Positions 48,972 to 58,101 of a stretch of 64,000 bases of DNA are shown piece by piece. The position numbers and the translations under genes are program-made. Source of the stretch: JANQOH01 sp965214495 (GTDB lineage: Bacteria; Pseudomonadota; Alphaproteobacteria; UBA7887); NCBI GenBank assembly GCA_965214495.1, contig OZ243958.1, positions 930,001-994,000 on the forward strand, in the 5' to 3' direction. Position 1 is the first letter of the stretch. Each line of letters opens with the position of its first letter. Below the pieces are notes generated by a model that saw nothing but the letters and a program-made list of their open reading frames with translations, made no database searches and was not told where the DNA came from.

Positions 48972-49092
48972 AAGACGGTCTTACGTCATAGACGCGCTTT
49001 GCGCCGATTTTCTCATCCCCGCATCGTAACCGGTTTCGCACCCGTTCCTGAAGCGATTACATCAGGGTGATATGATCGAGGATCTCGCCCCG
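48972..49092. promoter_or_regulatory. Spacer between HNH gene and CRISPR array
   Basis: This 121-bp non-coding stretch is the only intergenic DNA flanking the array. It is moderately AT-richer than its surroundings (for example GATTACATCAGGGTGATATG at 49055-49074). It could carry the HNH promoter, and a leader if the array were read on the plus strand. The degenerate repeats at this end argue instead that it is the trailer side. Confidence 0.4.
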
Positions 49093-52000
49093 CCTGTCAT
49101 CCGCCCCCAATTTCGGGGCGACTGCATCATAGACGGTGCGCGGCGGTCGGGCGGCGACCTGTTATCCGCCCCCAAATTTCGGGGCGACTGCATCCCGGTC
49201 GGAGAGTTCGGTCTACACGCGCATCCTGTTATCCGCCCCCAATTTCGGGGCGACTGCATCGCAGTACGTTCGGCTGGCCGAGTCCATCTTCCTGTTATCC
49301 GCCCCCAATTTCGGGGCGACTGCATCCCATGTCTTCGGATGCCCCGGGGGCCATCCCCTGTTATCCGCCCCCAATTTCGGGGCGACTGCATCCCCCGAGA
49401 ATTCCGGGCGCGGGTGCATTCGCCTGTTATCCGCCCCCAATTTCGGGGCGACTGCATCGGCCGGGATACCGACCACAGTCGCGCCGGCCCTGTTATCCGC
49501 CCCCAATTTCGGGGCGACTGCATCCGCCGGCGCCGCGCGGACCGATGAGTGACCCCTGTTATCCGCCCCCAATTTCGGGGCGACTGCATCACTGGTCGAT
49601 CTGACCCGCGCTCTCGGCTGCCCTGTTATCCGCCCCCAATTTCGGGGCGACTGCATCAGGCGGCGGGTGTCGCGGTCGCGCTCCTGCCCTGTTATCCGCC
49701 CCCAATTTCGGGGCGACTGCATCCGGCGACGGCGGAGGTGAAGGTGCGCGCCACCTGTTATCCGCCCCCAATTTCGGGGCGACTGCATCCCGCGCAGTCC
49801 TGTCCGCCGAGCGCCACTTCCTGTTATCCGCCCCCAATTTCGGGGCGACTGCATCGCGGCCAGAAACGCCTCGCGGGCGGCCGCCCCTGTTATCCGCCCC
49901 CAATTTCGGGGCGACTGCATCGGGCAGAGATCCGCCCTCGAAGCGCCGACGCCTGTTATCCGCCCCCAATTTCGGGGCGACTGCATCCAGCGTCGCGGGC
50001 GCCACGGCGGTGACGCTCCTGTTATCCGCCCCCAATTTCGGGGCGACTGCATCGGGCAGAGATCCGCCCTCGAAGCGCCGACGCCTGTTATCCGCCCCCA
50101 ATTTCGGGGCGACTGCATCTCCGCGCGCCGCGCCCTTGTTGCAGGCCACCTGTTATCCGCCCCCAATTTCGGGGCGACTGCATCTGCTCGCGGATGCGGC
50201 CGGGTTCGCTGGCCTCCTGTTATCCGCCCCCAATTTCGGGGCGACTGCATCCAACTCCGGGGCAACCCGGAGGTCGAGACCCTGTTATCCGCCCCCAATT
50301 TCGGGGCGACTGCATCGCCGGGTACCACACGGGCTGGATGCGCGCCCCTGTTATCCGCCCCCAATTTCGGGGCGACTGCATCTGGCGGCCGGCGATCGAC
50401 CGACCGCGACGTCCTGTTATCCGCCCCCAATTTCGGGGCGACTGCATCCATCCGTCGCGGCGGCGCCGCACGGCCACACCTGTTATCCGCCCCCAATTTC
50501 GGGGCGACTGCATCCTCGTGATTGTCGAGCCGGTGACCGCGGGCCCTGTTATCCGCCCCCAATTTCGGGGCGACTGCATCCGACGATGAAATGGGCCTCG
50601 ACTGCAAGGCCCTGTTATCCGCCCCCAATTTCGGGGCGACTGCATCTCGATACGGGCATGGGCGCGTATCGATGTGCCTGTTATCCGCCCCCAATTTCGG
50701 GGCGACTGCATCAAGTAGAAATTCACGTCGACCAGCGGGCGCCCTGTTATCCGCCCCCAATTTCGGGGCGACTGCATCAACACGGCGGCAATCCCGGCGG
50801 GCAAACTGCCTGTTATCCGCCCCCAATTTCGGGGCGACTGCATCCACGTCGTAGGTGCGGATGGTCCTGATCCAGCCTGTTATCCGCCCCCAATTTCGGG
50901 GCGACTGCATCACGTTGCCGTCCGCCTCGGCGCGGACGGCTCCTGTTATCCGCCCCCAATTTCGGGGCGACTGCATCAGGGGCGCCCCTACAGGGCGATG
51001 TTGCCTGCCTGTTATCCGCCCCCAATTTCGGGGCGACTGCATCACGTTGCCGTCCGCCTCGGCGCGGACGGCTCCTGTTATCCGCCCCCAATTTCGGGGC
51101 GACTGCATCGACTTCGAGAATGACGCGCGGGACGTTATACCTGTTATCCGCCCCCAATTTCGGGGCGACTGCATCAAGCAGCAGCGCACCCGCGTTGGTC
51201 GTCACCTGTTATCCGCCCCCAATTTCGGGGCGACTGCATCCTCAATGACCGCGCGCACATCCCGGACGCCCCTGTTATCCGCCCCCAATTTCGGGGCGAC
51301 TGCATCCGCCCCGATCGCAACGCCCGACGGAATTTCCCTGTTATCCGCCCCCAATTTCGGGGCGACTGCATCCCACGCTCTGGGATCGTCTGTCGCAACA
51401 CCGCCTGTTATCCGCCCCCAATTTCGGGGCGACTGCATCCATCCACGACCGCCGCGACGGTGCAGGCCCCTGTTATCCGCCCCCAATTTCGGGGCGACTG
51501 CATCTCCCGCCAGAACCGCCCGAAGACGATGATGCCTGTTATCCGCCCCCAATTTCGGGGCGACTGCATCATCGACAAACAGCGCCGCGCCTGCGAGTTC
51601 CCTGTTATCCGCCCCCAATTTCGGGGCGACTGCATCCAGCTCGTAGCTGGGGTCCCAGCCCGTGCCCCTGTTATCCGCCCCCAATTTCGGGGCGACTGCA
51701 TCCCGCCGGGGTTGCCGATTGGGCGGAAACCCCTGTTATCCGCCCCCAATTTCGGGGCGACTGCATCCAGGTCGATATCCCGCGCGGCGTCGAGGACCTG
51801 TTATCCGCCCCCAATTTCGGGGCGACTGCATCGTCGATGCACGCCTGCAGTAGGCTGTATGGCCTGTTATCCGCCCCCAATTTCGGGGCGACTGCATCAG
51901 ACCGGCGCGAACCGCCAACTCGATGGCCCTGTTATCCGCCCCCAATTTCGGGGCGACTGCATCGAACTCACGGAAATGGCGAAATCGATGGCCCCTGTTA

Positions 52001-53020
52001 TCCGCCCCCAATTTCGGGGCGACTGCATCTCATCAGACGGCCCCCCGATAGCGCCAGCGCCCTGTTATCCGCCCCCAATTTCGGGGCGACTGCATCGCGG
52101 CGCCGATCCGGGCGTCGGCCTCGGAACCTGTTATCCGCCCCCAATTTCGGGGCGACTGCATCCATCCGTCGCGGCGGCGCCGCACGGCCACACCTGTTAT
52201 CCGCCCCCAATTTCGGGGCGACTGCATCATAGATGTCCATCAGCAGCGGGTTGATATCCCTGTTATCCGCCCCCAATTTCGGGGCGACTGCATCAACAGG
52301 CCGCCGCGCCCGCGCGGGAGTTCACCTGTTATCCGCCCCCAATTTCGGGGCGACTGCATCCATGTGGAATGGCTGTGCAAACAAGGAAAGCCTGTTATCC
52401 GCCCCCAATTTCGGGGCGACTGCATCGTGCATGGATTCAGCCGGCGGCAGTTTCGCCCTGTTATCCGCCCCCAATTTCGGGGCGACTGCATCCACCATAG
52501 ATCCGACCCTCACTATCGCGCACCTGTTATCCGCCCCCAATTTCGGGGCGACTGCATCTCGTTCGCGAGGCGTGCCATCGTCCATTTGCCTGTTATCCGC
52601 CCCCAATTTCGGGGCGACTGCATCGCAGGGCTTCCGCGACGGCGGCGAGGATGTCCTGTTATCCGCCCCCAATTTCGGGGCGACTGCATCGGAAGAACCG
52701 GGCGCGCCGAACGGCATTCGCCTGTTATCCGCCCCCAATTTCGGGGCGACTGCATCGCCCTCCAGATGGCGGGGCGCTTCGCCGCCCCTGTTATCCGCCC
52801 CCAATTTCGGGGCGACTGCATCTTCGCGCAATCCCGCCGTCGGCGGCGATCCCCTGTTATCCGCCCCCAATTTCGGGGCGACTGCATCGACCACATCATG
52901 TGGTCCCGAAGCACGGCCCCTGTTATCCGCCCCCAATTTCGGGGCGACTGCATCCAACATGAAGGCGACGGTCGCCAAAACCATCCTGTTATCCGCCCCC
53001 AATTTCGGGGCGACTGCATC
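49093..53020 (-). CRISPR. CRISPR array, 60 repeats and 59 spacers (type IV-A-like)
   Basis: Sixty 36-bp repeats were counted one by one, spaced every 65-67 bp, with 59 spacers mostly 29-30 bp. The repeat begins CCTGTTATC and ends GACTGCATC (plus strand). It contains a 6-bp stem CGCCCC/GGGGCG with a 7-base loop. Repeats are identical except the two at the low-coordinate end: the first has T to C at position 5 and the second an extra A. Terminal repeats usually decay at the trailer end, so the array is probably read on the minus strand, like the csf genes. Spacer pairs 13/15, 28/30 and 21/47 are identical. Spacers 29 and 32 match host repetitive DNA. Confidence 0.97.
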
Positions 53021-53037
53021 GCGTTCCGCCCAACGCG

Positions 53038-54913
53038 TTACGATGACGGCATTATACGCCGATCTCCGTCCGCAGGAATTCGCCGAACGCCGCCGGAAAC
53101 GCCCTCACATACAACGATTTCCGCTTGTTCATAATCCCCCGCGAAACGACGCGGAATCGCGCGGGCGAGATTACGATGGCGCGTCGCAGGCCCTTGGCCG
53201 GTCAATCGACGGGGAGCCAGAACGACCGTGTCCGGCAACGGAAAGCGCGGGTCGGCGATCCAGACTTTGACGCAATCGTCCGGAGCGCGGATGCCGCGGC
53301 CGAAACCCTGAGCCAGCCGGCGCACGGTGTCTTCTTGATGCCGGCTCCATAAAATGGCGTCCGCGTTCCCGGGATCGTGCCCGCGCCGTTCCAGAAACCG
53401 GCGCAAGAGCGCCGCGCGGCCGGCATCGGGCGGCGGAAACGGGATGCGCAGGATCACGATGTGACGAAGGAGACCCGGCAGGTCGGTTCCGGCCCCATGC
53501 TGCAGGCGTAACCAGCACACCGTTCGGCTGCGACTGCAAAAACTCCAGATAGCCGGCGAGCGCCTCGCCGCGGCAGTGCGCGATGACGCCGTCGATCCGC
53601 CTGGCCATCTCTTGCCCATCCGCGAACGACGGCGCCAGCACCAGCACGCGGCCGCCCTCGTCGATGGCCGCGCGCACGACTCGCTCCGCGTAGTCGTCGA
53701 AGGCGGGAACGCGCCCTCCGCCGTCGAGCGGTTTGGGAACGCTGCGATCGGCCAGCGCGAAGCTCATCGTGCCGAAATCCTCCAAGCCGGCGTTTATCTT
53801 GCGCACGTCGGGCCGGTCATCCACGCCGACAGCGCGAAGGAATGGCGCGAAATTGTCCGAACCGACGACGAGGGTCGCGCTGACGAACAGGGTTTTCCCG
53901 GTTCGCTCCCGGGCGCGCCGCAGAACGCGCCCCGGATCGAGCGCGAGCACTTCGAAAGCGTGGCCGCCGGGCGCGGGAACGACAACAGCGCCGCGCCGAG
54001 CGCTCCGCGCGGGATCGAGATTGACGAATTCGGAAAGGGCGCGGCGCAGATCGCGCACATGCTCGTCGTCCGGCCCCTTGAGCGCCGCGCGGATCGCTTT
54101 CGCGTGCCGGACCGCCTCGGCGTCGTCCTGCTTGAAAACGACCTCGCCGGCTCCGGCGGCGCGCCCGGCCCATGACTCGAACTCCGCAATGGCGTCGCCC
54201 AGGCCCGCAAGCGCGTATCTCTCGCGCACGGCGGCGAGATCGAGCGCCGTCACCCGCGATTCGGCGAAGCCGGCCGCCGCCGAGGGCAGCGCGTCACCTT
54301 CGTCGTAGATCGCGATATCGGCATCGACATCGCCCCGCACGGCATCGAGCACGGACATGGCATGGGTTTGCACGACAATGCCCGAATCGCCGACCTCGGC
54401 GCGTTGCGACTTCCAGGAACGCTGATCAGTGCAGGAAGCGGTCAAACAGATATCGGCGCGGGAAACCGGCAGAACGCCGTGTTCGGCTTCGAAATCGTCG
54501 ATCAGGCCGGCATGGGCCCGGGCGGCGTTCAGCAATGCGCGCGCGTCCTCATCGAGGTCGTCACGGTTCGCGAGGAGCCTGGCGACGCGCCCGGGCGAAA
54601 TGAAATTTGCCCGGCCCAGGCGGCGGGCCACCGCAACGGGCGCTGGCAGAACGGCCGCAACGCGGTGCATGACCGCCAGCACCTGGTTCAGCTGTTGCAT
54701 CGTATGGGTCGAGACAACCACCTTGCCTCCGCGAAGCGCCGCGATCGCCGCCGGCGCCGCATAAGCGAGGGTTTTGCCGATTCCGGTCTCGGCGTTGACG
54801 CACATCAACCGCGCGTCGTCGGCGAGAAGAAAGCTCTCGAGTCCTTCGGCGATGGCGTCCTGCGGCCGGCGGGGACTCCGCTCGACCGATCGCAACAGTT
54901 CGACAGCGTTCAC
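53038..54913 (-). pseudogene. csf4: CasDinG helicase Csf4, apparent single-base frameshift
   Basis: A DinG-type superfamily 2 helicase, the hallmark of type IV-A. From the GTG at 54913, which overlaps the csf2 stop (GTGA), it has Walker A AETGIGKT (residues 41-48), STHTMQQ and the DEAH-like YDEGDALPS (about 203-211). There is no four-cysteine Fe-S cluster. After about residue 470 (VLVTPAAW) the frame breaks. Removing one base from the GGGG run at 53493-53496 restores GTDLPGLLRHIVILRIPFPPPD, RRLAQGFGRGIR (motif VI) and a stop at 53038, giving 624 residues. Without it, motif VI is lost. It is either a real mutation or an assembly error. The array starts 17 bp after the stop. Confidence 0.85.
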
Positions 54914-55968
54914 GCCGCCGGTGTCCCCAGTTCGTCGAGAACCGTCGCCGATCGCGTCCAGGCGGCCCGGAGATCCTCGTTCTCGCTGTCGATGCAAAGC
55001 TCCAGCGCCTCGATGCGCAAGGCGCCGGCCGGCTCGAAATCGCCGTCACCGGCGGCGACGCGGAGGTCGTATCGGGCGCTGAAATAGCCCTCTCCCCGCG
55101 ATTCGTGCGCGCCGAAGCGCCCGTCTCGCGCGAGCCGGCGAAGAGCGAAGAACGCCCAGGCAAGTTCATCTGCGGAGGCGTTGCGGAGTCTCATGCGATG
55201 ACTCATTCTGGTTCCCTGCGGGATTGCCTCCCAACCACCCAGGATTTGCTGGATGTTCACCGCGCCGCCCGCTTGTTCGCGCAGGGCGGCGACCTGTTCT
55301 CGCTTTTGTTTTGCTTCGGCCTCCAAAGTGGCGATACGATCCAGATCGGGCTCCTGCTTTCTACGTTCGTTGAAAATCCTCTTCTCCGTGGATTCGGCCT
55401 CGTCTTCCACAAGATTGGCCTCGACCCGTTTGCGGTCGCTTTCGAGAAAGCGCTCATAAGCCTCGCCCGCCATGAAATGCGCAAGCTCTGGCTGGCGTTG
55501 AAACGGATGCGCACGTACCCCTTGGCCCTTTCTGCTGGCCGTGACGGATTCGATCGGAACGGCATCGCCAATTTGCCACCGCCCCGCGATCTTCCTTTCC
55601 ATCGCGCCGAACAGCGAGACGATCGGCTGCTCGCACCGCAATATTTTGGCTCCTTTGTAATCGACTTCTCGCTGCTCCGTACTCGCTTGCTTTCGGTCCA
55701 TGATGCCGCCCTTGGCGAGCAACAGAAAGTCTTCAGGAGTCGTCGGCCTGCGCGCGGCAACGGCGCGGCTCGCCCCGTTTCGAAGCGCGCCCCGGATGGT
55801 GCTGGCCGGAATATAGACCGTCGTCTGCAACAGTCCGTCGCGCCAGATTCCCTTCCTTGGCAGGGTCAGGACGGTGGCGCGTCCGAGCTTTCTTTCGCTG
55901 TGGTCTGGCGGGCTGACCGAGATATCGGATTCAGCCACGATCTCTCCCGCCATATCGAGGTCCGGCAT
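54910..55968 (-). CDS. csf2: Type IV CRISPR Cas7-like backbone protein Csf2
   Basis: A 352-residue RAMP-fold protein. Near residues 53-65 IPASTIRGALRNG matches the helix motif of Cas7/RAMP proteins. Residues 114-121 read QPIVSLFG. The C-terminal GAHESRGEGYFSARYDL (about 287-302) is a glycine-rich loop region. Residues 174-232 form a charged, probably coiled-coil insertion. In type IV-A complexes Csf2 coats the crRNA as a helical backbone. It lies 4 bp after csf5 and overlaps csf4 by 4 bp. Identification rests on the family motifs plus gene context. Confidence 0.8.
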   Translation of the reverse strand: MPDLDMAGEIVAESDISVSPPDHSERKLGRATVLTLPRKGIWRDGLLQTTVYIPASTIRGALRNGASRAVAARRPTTPEDFLLLAKGGIMDRKQASTEQREVDYKGAKILRCEQPIVSLFGAMERKIAGRWQIGDAVPIESVTASRKGQGVRAHPFQRQPELAHFMAGEAYERFLESDRKRVEANLVEDEAESTEKRIFNERRKQEPDLDRIATLEAEAKQKREQVAALREQAGGAVNIQQILGGWEAIPQGTRMSHRMRLRNASADELAWAFFALRRLARDGRFGAHESRGEGYFSARYDLRVAAGDGDFEPAGALRIEALELCIDSENEDLRAAWTRSATVLDELGTPAA

Positions 55969-55972
55969 GTCG

Positions 55973-56527
55973 TCATTCCTCCCGTTTGCCGAGCAGGCGC
56001 AGCATCCCGAGGCCCCACGCCCGACCGCCGCCGATACCGCCCGCGACGGCCGCCGTCACTTTTTCGGTATCCACGATTCGGATAATCCCCGAGAACAATG
56101 ATCGATCGATCCAGAAGCCGGCCCCCGGCTTGCGCACAGCCTCCCTCACAATCTCAACCTTCGCCGCGACGACGGCGAAACCGTGTTCGGCGCCACGTCG
56201 TTTCAGCCATCGCAAGCGCCGGGTCTCGTTGCCGGCGGCCCACGCGCGCCGGCGCCCGGTCGCCCGGTCTTTCTGGCCCACGCGAGCGTGCAGTTCGAAT
56301 AGCCAGAGTTCGTTGGCGCGCAGCGCCGGCGCGGCGTGTTCGCCCGGCAGACGTACGATACAGGCGTCCCCGCCGGACCCGCGTTGCAGAGACCATAGAT
56401 ATGCGGAGTTTCGCCGCGCCCCGAATTTCGCGTCGAGGGCGCGGTGGATCGCATAGATATCGGCGCCGGAGTCGAGGGGAAAAACCAACTCCGCCGCTTG
56501 CGACGACCCGGTGCTCCGACTGCTCAT
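55973..56527 (-). CDS. csf5: Type IV Cas6-like crRNA endonuclease Csf5
   Basis: A 184-residue protein with the Cas6-type C-terminal glycine loop GGIGGGRAWGLGMLRLLG (about 163-180). An N-terminal ferredoxin-like segment has LVFPLDSGADIYAIHRAL and SAYLWSLQRG, and the arginine-rich middle is GRRRAWAAGNETRRLRWLKRRG. Csf5/Cas6 cuts the pre-crRNA at the repeat stem and stays in the complex. A candidate general base is one of the histidines at about 28, 64, 80 or 115. It overlaps csf1 by 4 bp. Its gene order (between csf1 and csf2) may differ from better-known type IV-A loci. Confidence 0.72.
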   Translation of the reverse strand: MSSRSTGSSQAAELVFPLDSGADIYAIHRALDAKFGARRNSAYLWSLQRGSGGDACIVRLPGEHAAPALRANELWLFELHARVGQKDRATGRRRAWAAGNETRRLRWLKRRGAEHGFAVVAAKVEIVREAVRKPGAGFWIDRSLFSGIIRIVDTEKVTAAVAGGIGGGRAWGLGMLRLLGKREE

Positions 56528-57186
56528 GGCGCTTCGCCTGCAAATTTCAGTTCCCGAGTGGTCACCCCATCGAGCAGATCGATGGCGTCGAAAAACGCTT
56601 CGTTATCGACTTTCAGTCTCCCGATCATGCCCCGTATCTTGCGGTTCGCCTCATCGGCCTCTTCCGCCGTCCGCTGTTCGATCAACTTCTGCGCCTCGCG
56701 CGCCCGGCCCGGGGAACCGAATATCTTCAGCGCTCGCTTCGCGCGCCGAATTCTGACCGAGTCGACGACCGTGGTGCCGTCAGGTTCGTTCACGATAACG
56801 ACCGTGCCTTCACCCAATGTGATCGCGTTCAGGGTCAGGGGCCGATTTCCGGTCTGGAGGATGACATGCGGCGCAGGCGCGGCGATGAGAGCGCGAACGG
56901 CGTCGTCCAGAAGGGTCGCCTGCTCCTTGCGCGAAAGGGTGGCGATACAATTCAGCCAGTCGGGTGTCGCTGAACACGGCGGGATGCTGCTCGCAACCGT
57001 CGTCTTCGTTCCGGTGACGACAATGGTGCTTCGACCACCCTGCTGGGCGAATGTCCCCTTCTTGCCGTCGAGGCGGTCGTATGCCTTCCGGAGCGCCAAG
57101 TCGACGTCCATGTTCGGGCATCCGGTTCTCTCTTTCTGCGGCAGCCAGAAAGACAGGAAGCGGTTCCAGAGTAGGTACGATTTCAC
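56524..57186 (-). CDS. csf1: Probable type IV large subunit Csf1 (Cas8-like)
   Basis: A 220-residue protein with no strong motif I can name. It has four cysteines (TGCPN, PPCSATPDWLNC and none later in pairs), a central beta-rich part (HVILQTGNRPLTLNAITL, GTVVIVNEPDG) and a helical C-terminus rich in charged residues. Size, position between csf3 and csf5, and 4-bp overlaps with both neighbours suggest Csf1, the small Cas8-like subunit that recognises the PAM. The usual zinc-finger cysteine arrangement is incomplete. The identification is by context. Confidence 0.5.
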   Translation of the reverse strand: MKSYLLWNRFLSFWLPQKERTGCPNMDVDLALRKAYDRLDGKKGTFAQQGGRSTIVVTGTKTTVASSIPPCSATPDWLNCIATLSRKEQATLLDDAVRALIAAPAPHVILQTGNRPLTLNAITLGEGTVVIVNEPDGTTVVDSVRIRRAKRALKIFGSPGRAREAQKLIEQRTAEEADEANRKIRGMIGRLKVDNEAFFDAIDLLDGVTTRELKFAGEAP

Positions 57187-57878
57187 AACCCCACCCGATG
57201 CTGCTCATGCGGGCGAATCACCAGTGGAGTTTCGGGCAACGCGCAAAGCTCGTCTTCCGTCGCCCACCGCGGCAACCGTGGCCGGGCAGGGCCGAACGAC
57301 ACGTCTTCTTCAGGCAATTTCAGGCGATTCCAGATGTCCCTCGGCGTCGGACGGACGGGCCGGCCGGTGAAATCAGCATAACCGATTCCTTGGGGCGCCT
57401 CGTCGAGCCGGTCGATCCGAAAGCGCTTCAGGCGACCGTAACCCCCGGAACGCGCCTTCTTGCCGACCGCTTCGAGGCCGTCGAGAGTATCCAAGATGGC
57501 GTCAATGTCGCCGAGACCGATCGCGAATGCCCGGCGCGCCGCGATGGCTTCGTAACGATCCCTGGTCGGTTTGAACGCGCCTCTGGCAACGATTTTCGCG
57601 CGCGGTTTGCTCCGCCGATCCACTAGCATACCTTGCTCGAAGCGGTCCCAACGCGGGCTCATGACATAGTGAACCGATTGCCGCCCGACCGGCCCCAGGA
57701 AGATCAGATCGCTCGCCTGCCATATGTCGCCGATCCGGGCCAACGGCAGTGCCGCATGAGCCGTGCGCGCGTCTCCGGTGCGGCGATAGTTCATGTGCGC
57801 GAGCAGCCCGTCGAACGACACCGACCGGTTGACCAGCACCGGTTCGGCGAGTTCGAAAGTCATACGAAACGGCTGCAC
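57183..57878 (-). CDS. csf3: Type IV Cas5-like protein Csf3
   Basis: A 231-residue RAMP protein starting MQPFRMTFELAEPVLVNRSVSFDGLLAHM, the typical Csf3 opening. LPLARIGDIWQASDL follows, and the glycine-rich loop VGKKARSGGYGRLKRF is at about 138-153. Csf3/Cas5 binds the crRNA 5' end and caps the backbone. The first residues require the GTG at 57878; an ATG at 57863 (MTFEL) is an alternative start. It is the first gene of the minus-strand csf operon, about 107 bp beyond tRNA-Lys. Confidence 0.78.
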   Translation of the reverse strand: MQPFRMTFELAEPVLVNRSVSFDGLLAHMNYRRTGDARTAHAALPLARIGDIWQASDLIFLGPVGRQSVHYVMSPRWDRFEQGMLVDRRSKPRAKIVARGAFKPTRDRYEAIAARRAFAIGLGDIDAILDTLDGLEAVGKKARSGGYGRLKRFRIDRLDEAPQGIGYADFTGRPVRPTPRDIWNRLKLPEEDVSFGPARPRLPRWATEDELCALPETPLVIRPHEQHRVGL

Positions 57879-57891
57879 GCTACGGTAGCGT
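57877..57891. promoter_or_regulatory. 15-bp inverted repeat at the csf operon start
   Basis: ACGCTACGGTAGCGT is a perfect inverted repeat with 7-bp arms around one base, overlapping the GTG start of csf3. On the minus strand it is preceded by TTGACG-like sequence (57894-57889). It could be a repressor site for the operon or a short hairpin that modulates initiation at the GTG. No regulator gene lies nearby. Confidence 0.35.
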
Positions 57892-57984
57892 CAAGGCGAT
57901 CCGGAACGATGGATGCGCCGCCGCTCGCACGGCACAGGAGCGGATAGCTCGTTTGACACCCGACTATCCCGTAGTTCTTCGTGC

Positions 57985-58060
57985 TGGTGAGCCCGGAAGG
58001 GATCGAACCTTCGACAACCTGATTAAAAGTCAGGTGCTCTACCAACTGAGCTACGGGCCC
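57985..58060 (-). tRNA. tRNA-Lys (anticodon TTT)
   Basis: A 76-nt cloverleaf on the minus strand. The acceptor starts GGGCCCG, the D-arm has GCTCAGTTGGTAGAGC, and the anticodon stem is CCTGA/TCAGG around the loop CTTTTAA (anticodon TTT). The T-arm is GAAGGTTCGATCCCTTC, and CCA is encoded at 57987-57985. The csf operon begins just beyond its 3' end, a classic integration position, but no repeated 3' tRNA fragment was found at the other flank. Confidence 0.97.
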
Positions 58061-58101
58061 GGCCAAGCGGATGCGGACAGTAGGCCGCGGGTCGCGCCCG
58101 G

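Noticed and set aside
48181..49092. Direct repeat of the tRNA-Lys 3' end as an attachment site at the far flank of the CRISPR region
   Set aside because: I searched by eye for GAGCCCGG and GGATCGAA type matches and found none.
49062..53270. Long open frames through the CRISPR array on both strands, up to 658 codons
   Set aside because: They are translations of the repeat-spacer units; because unit length is a multiple of three, stop codons are rare. They show only periodic repeats and no domain.
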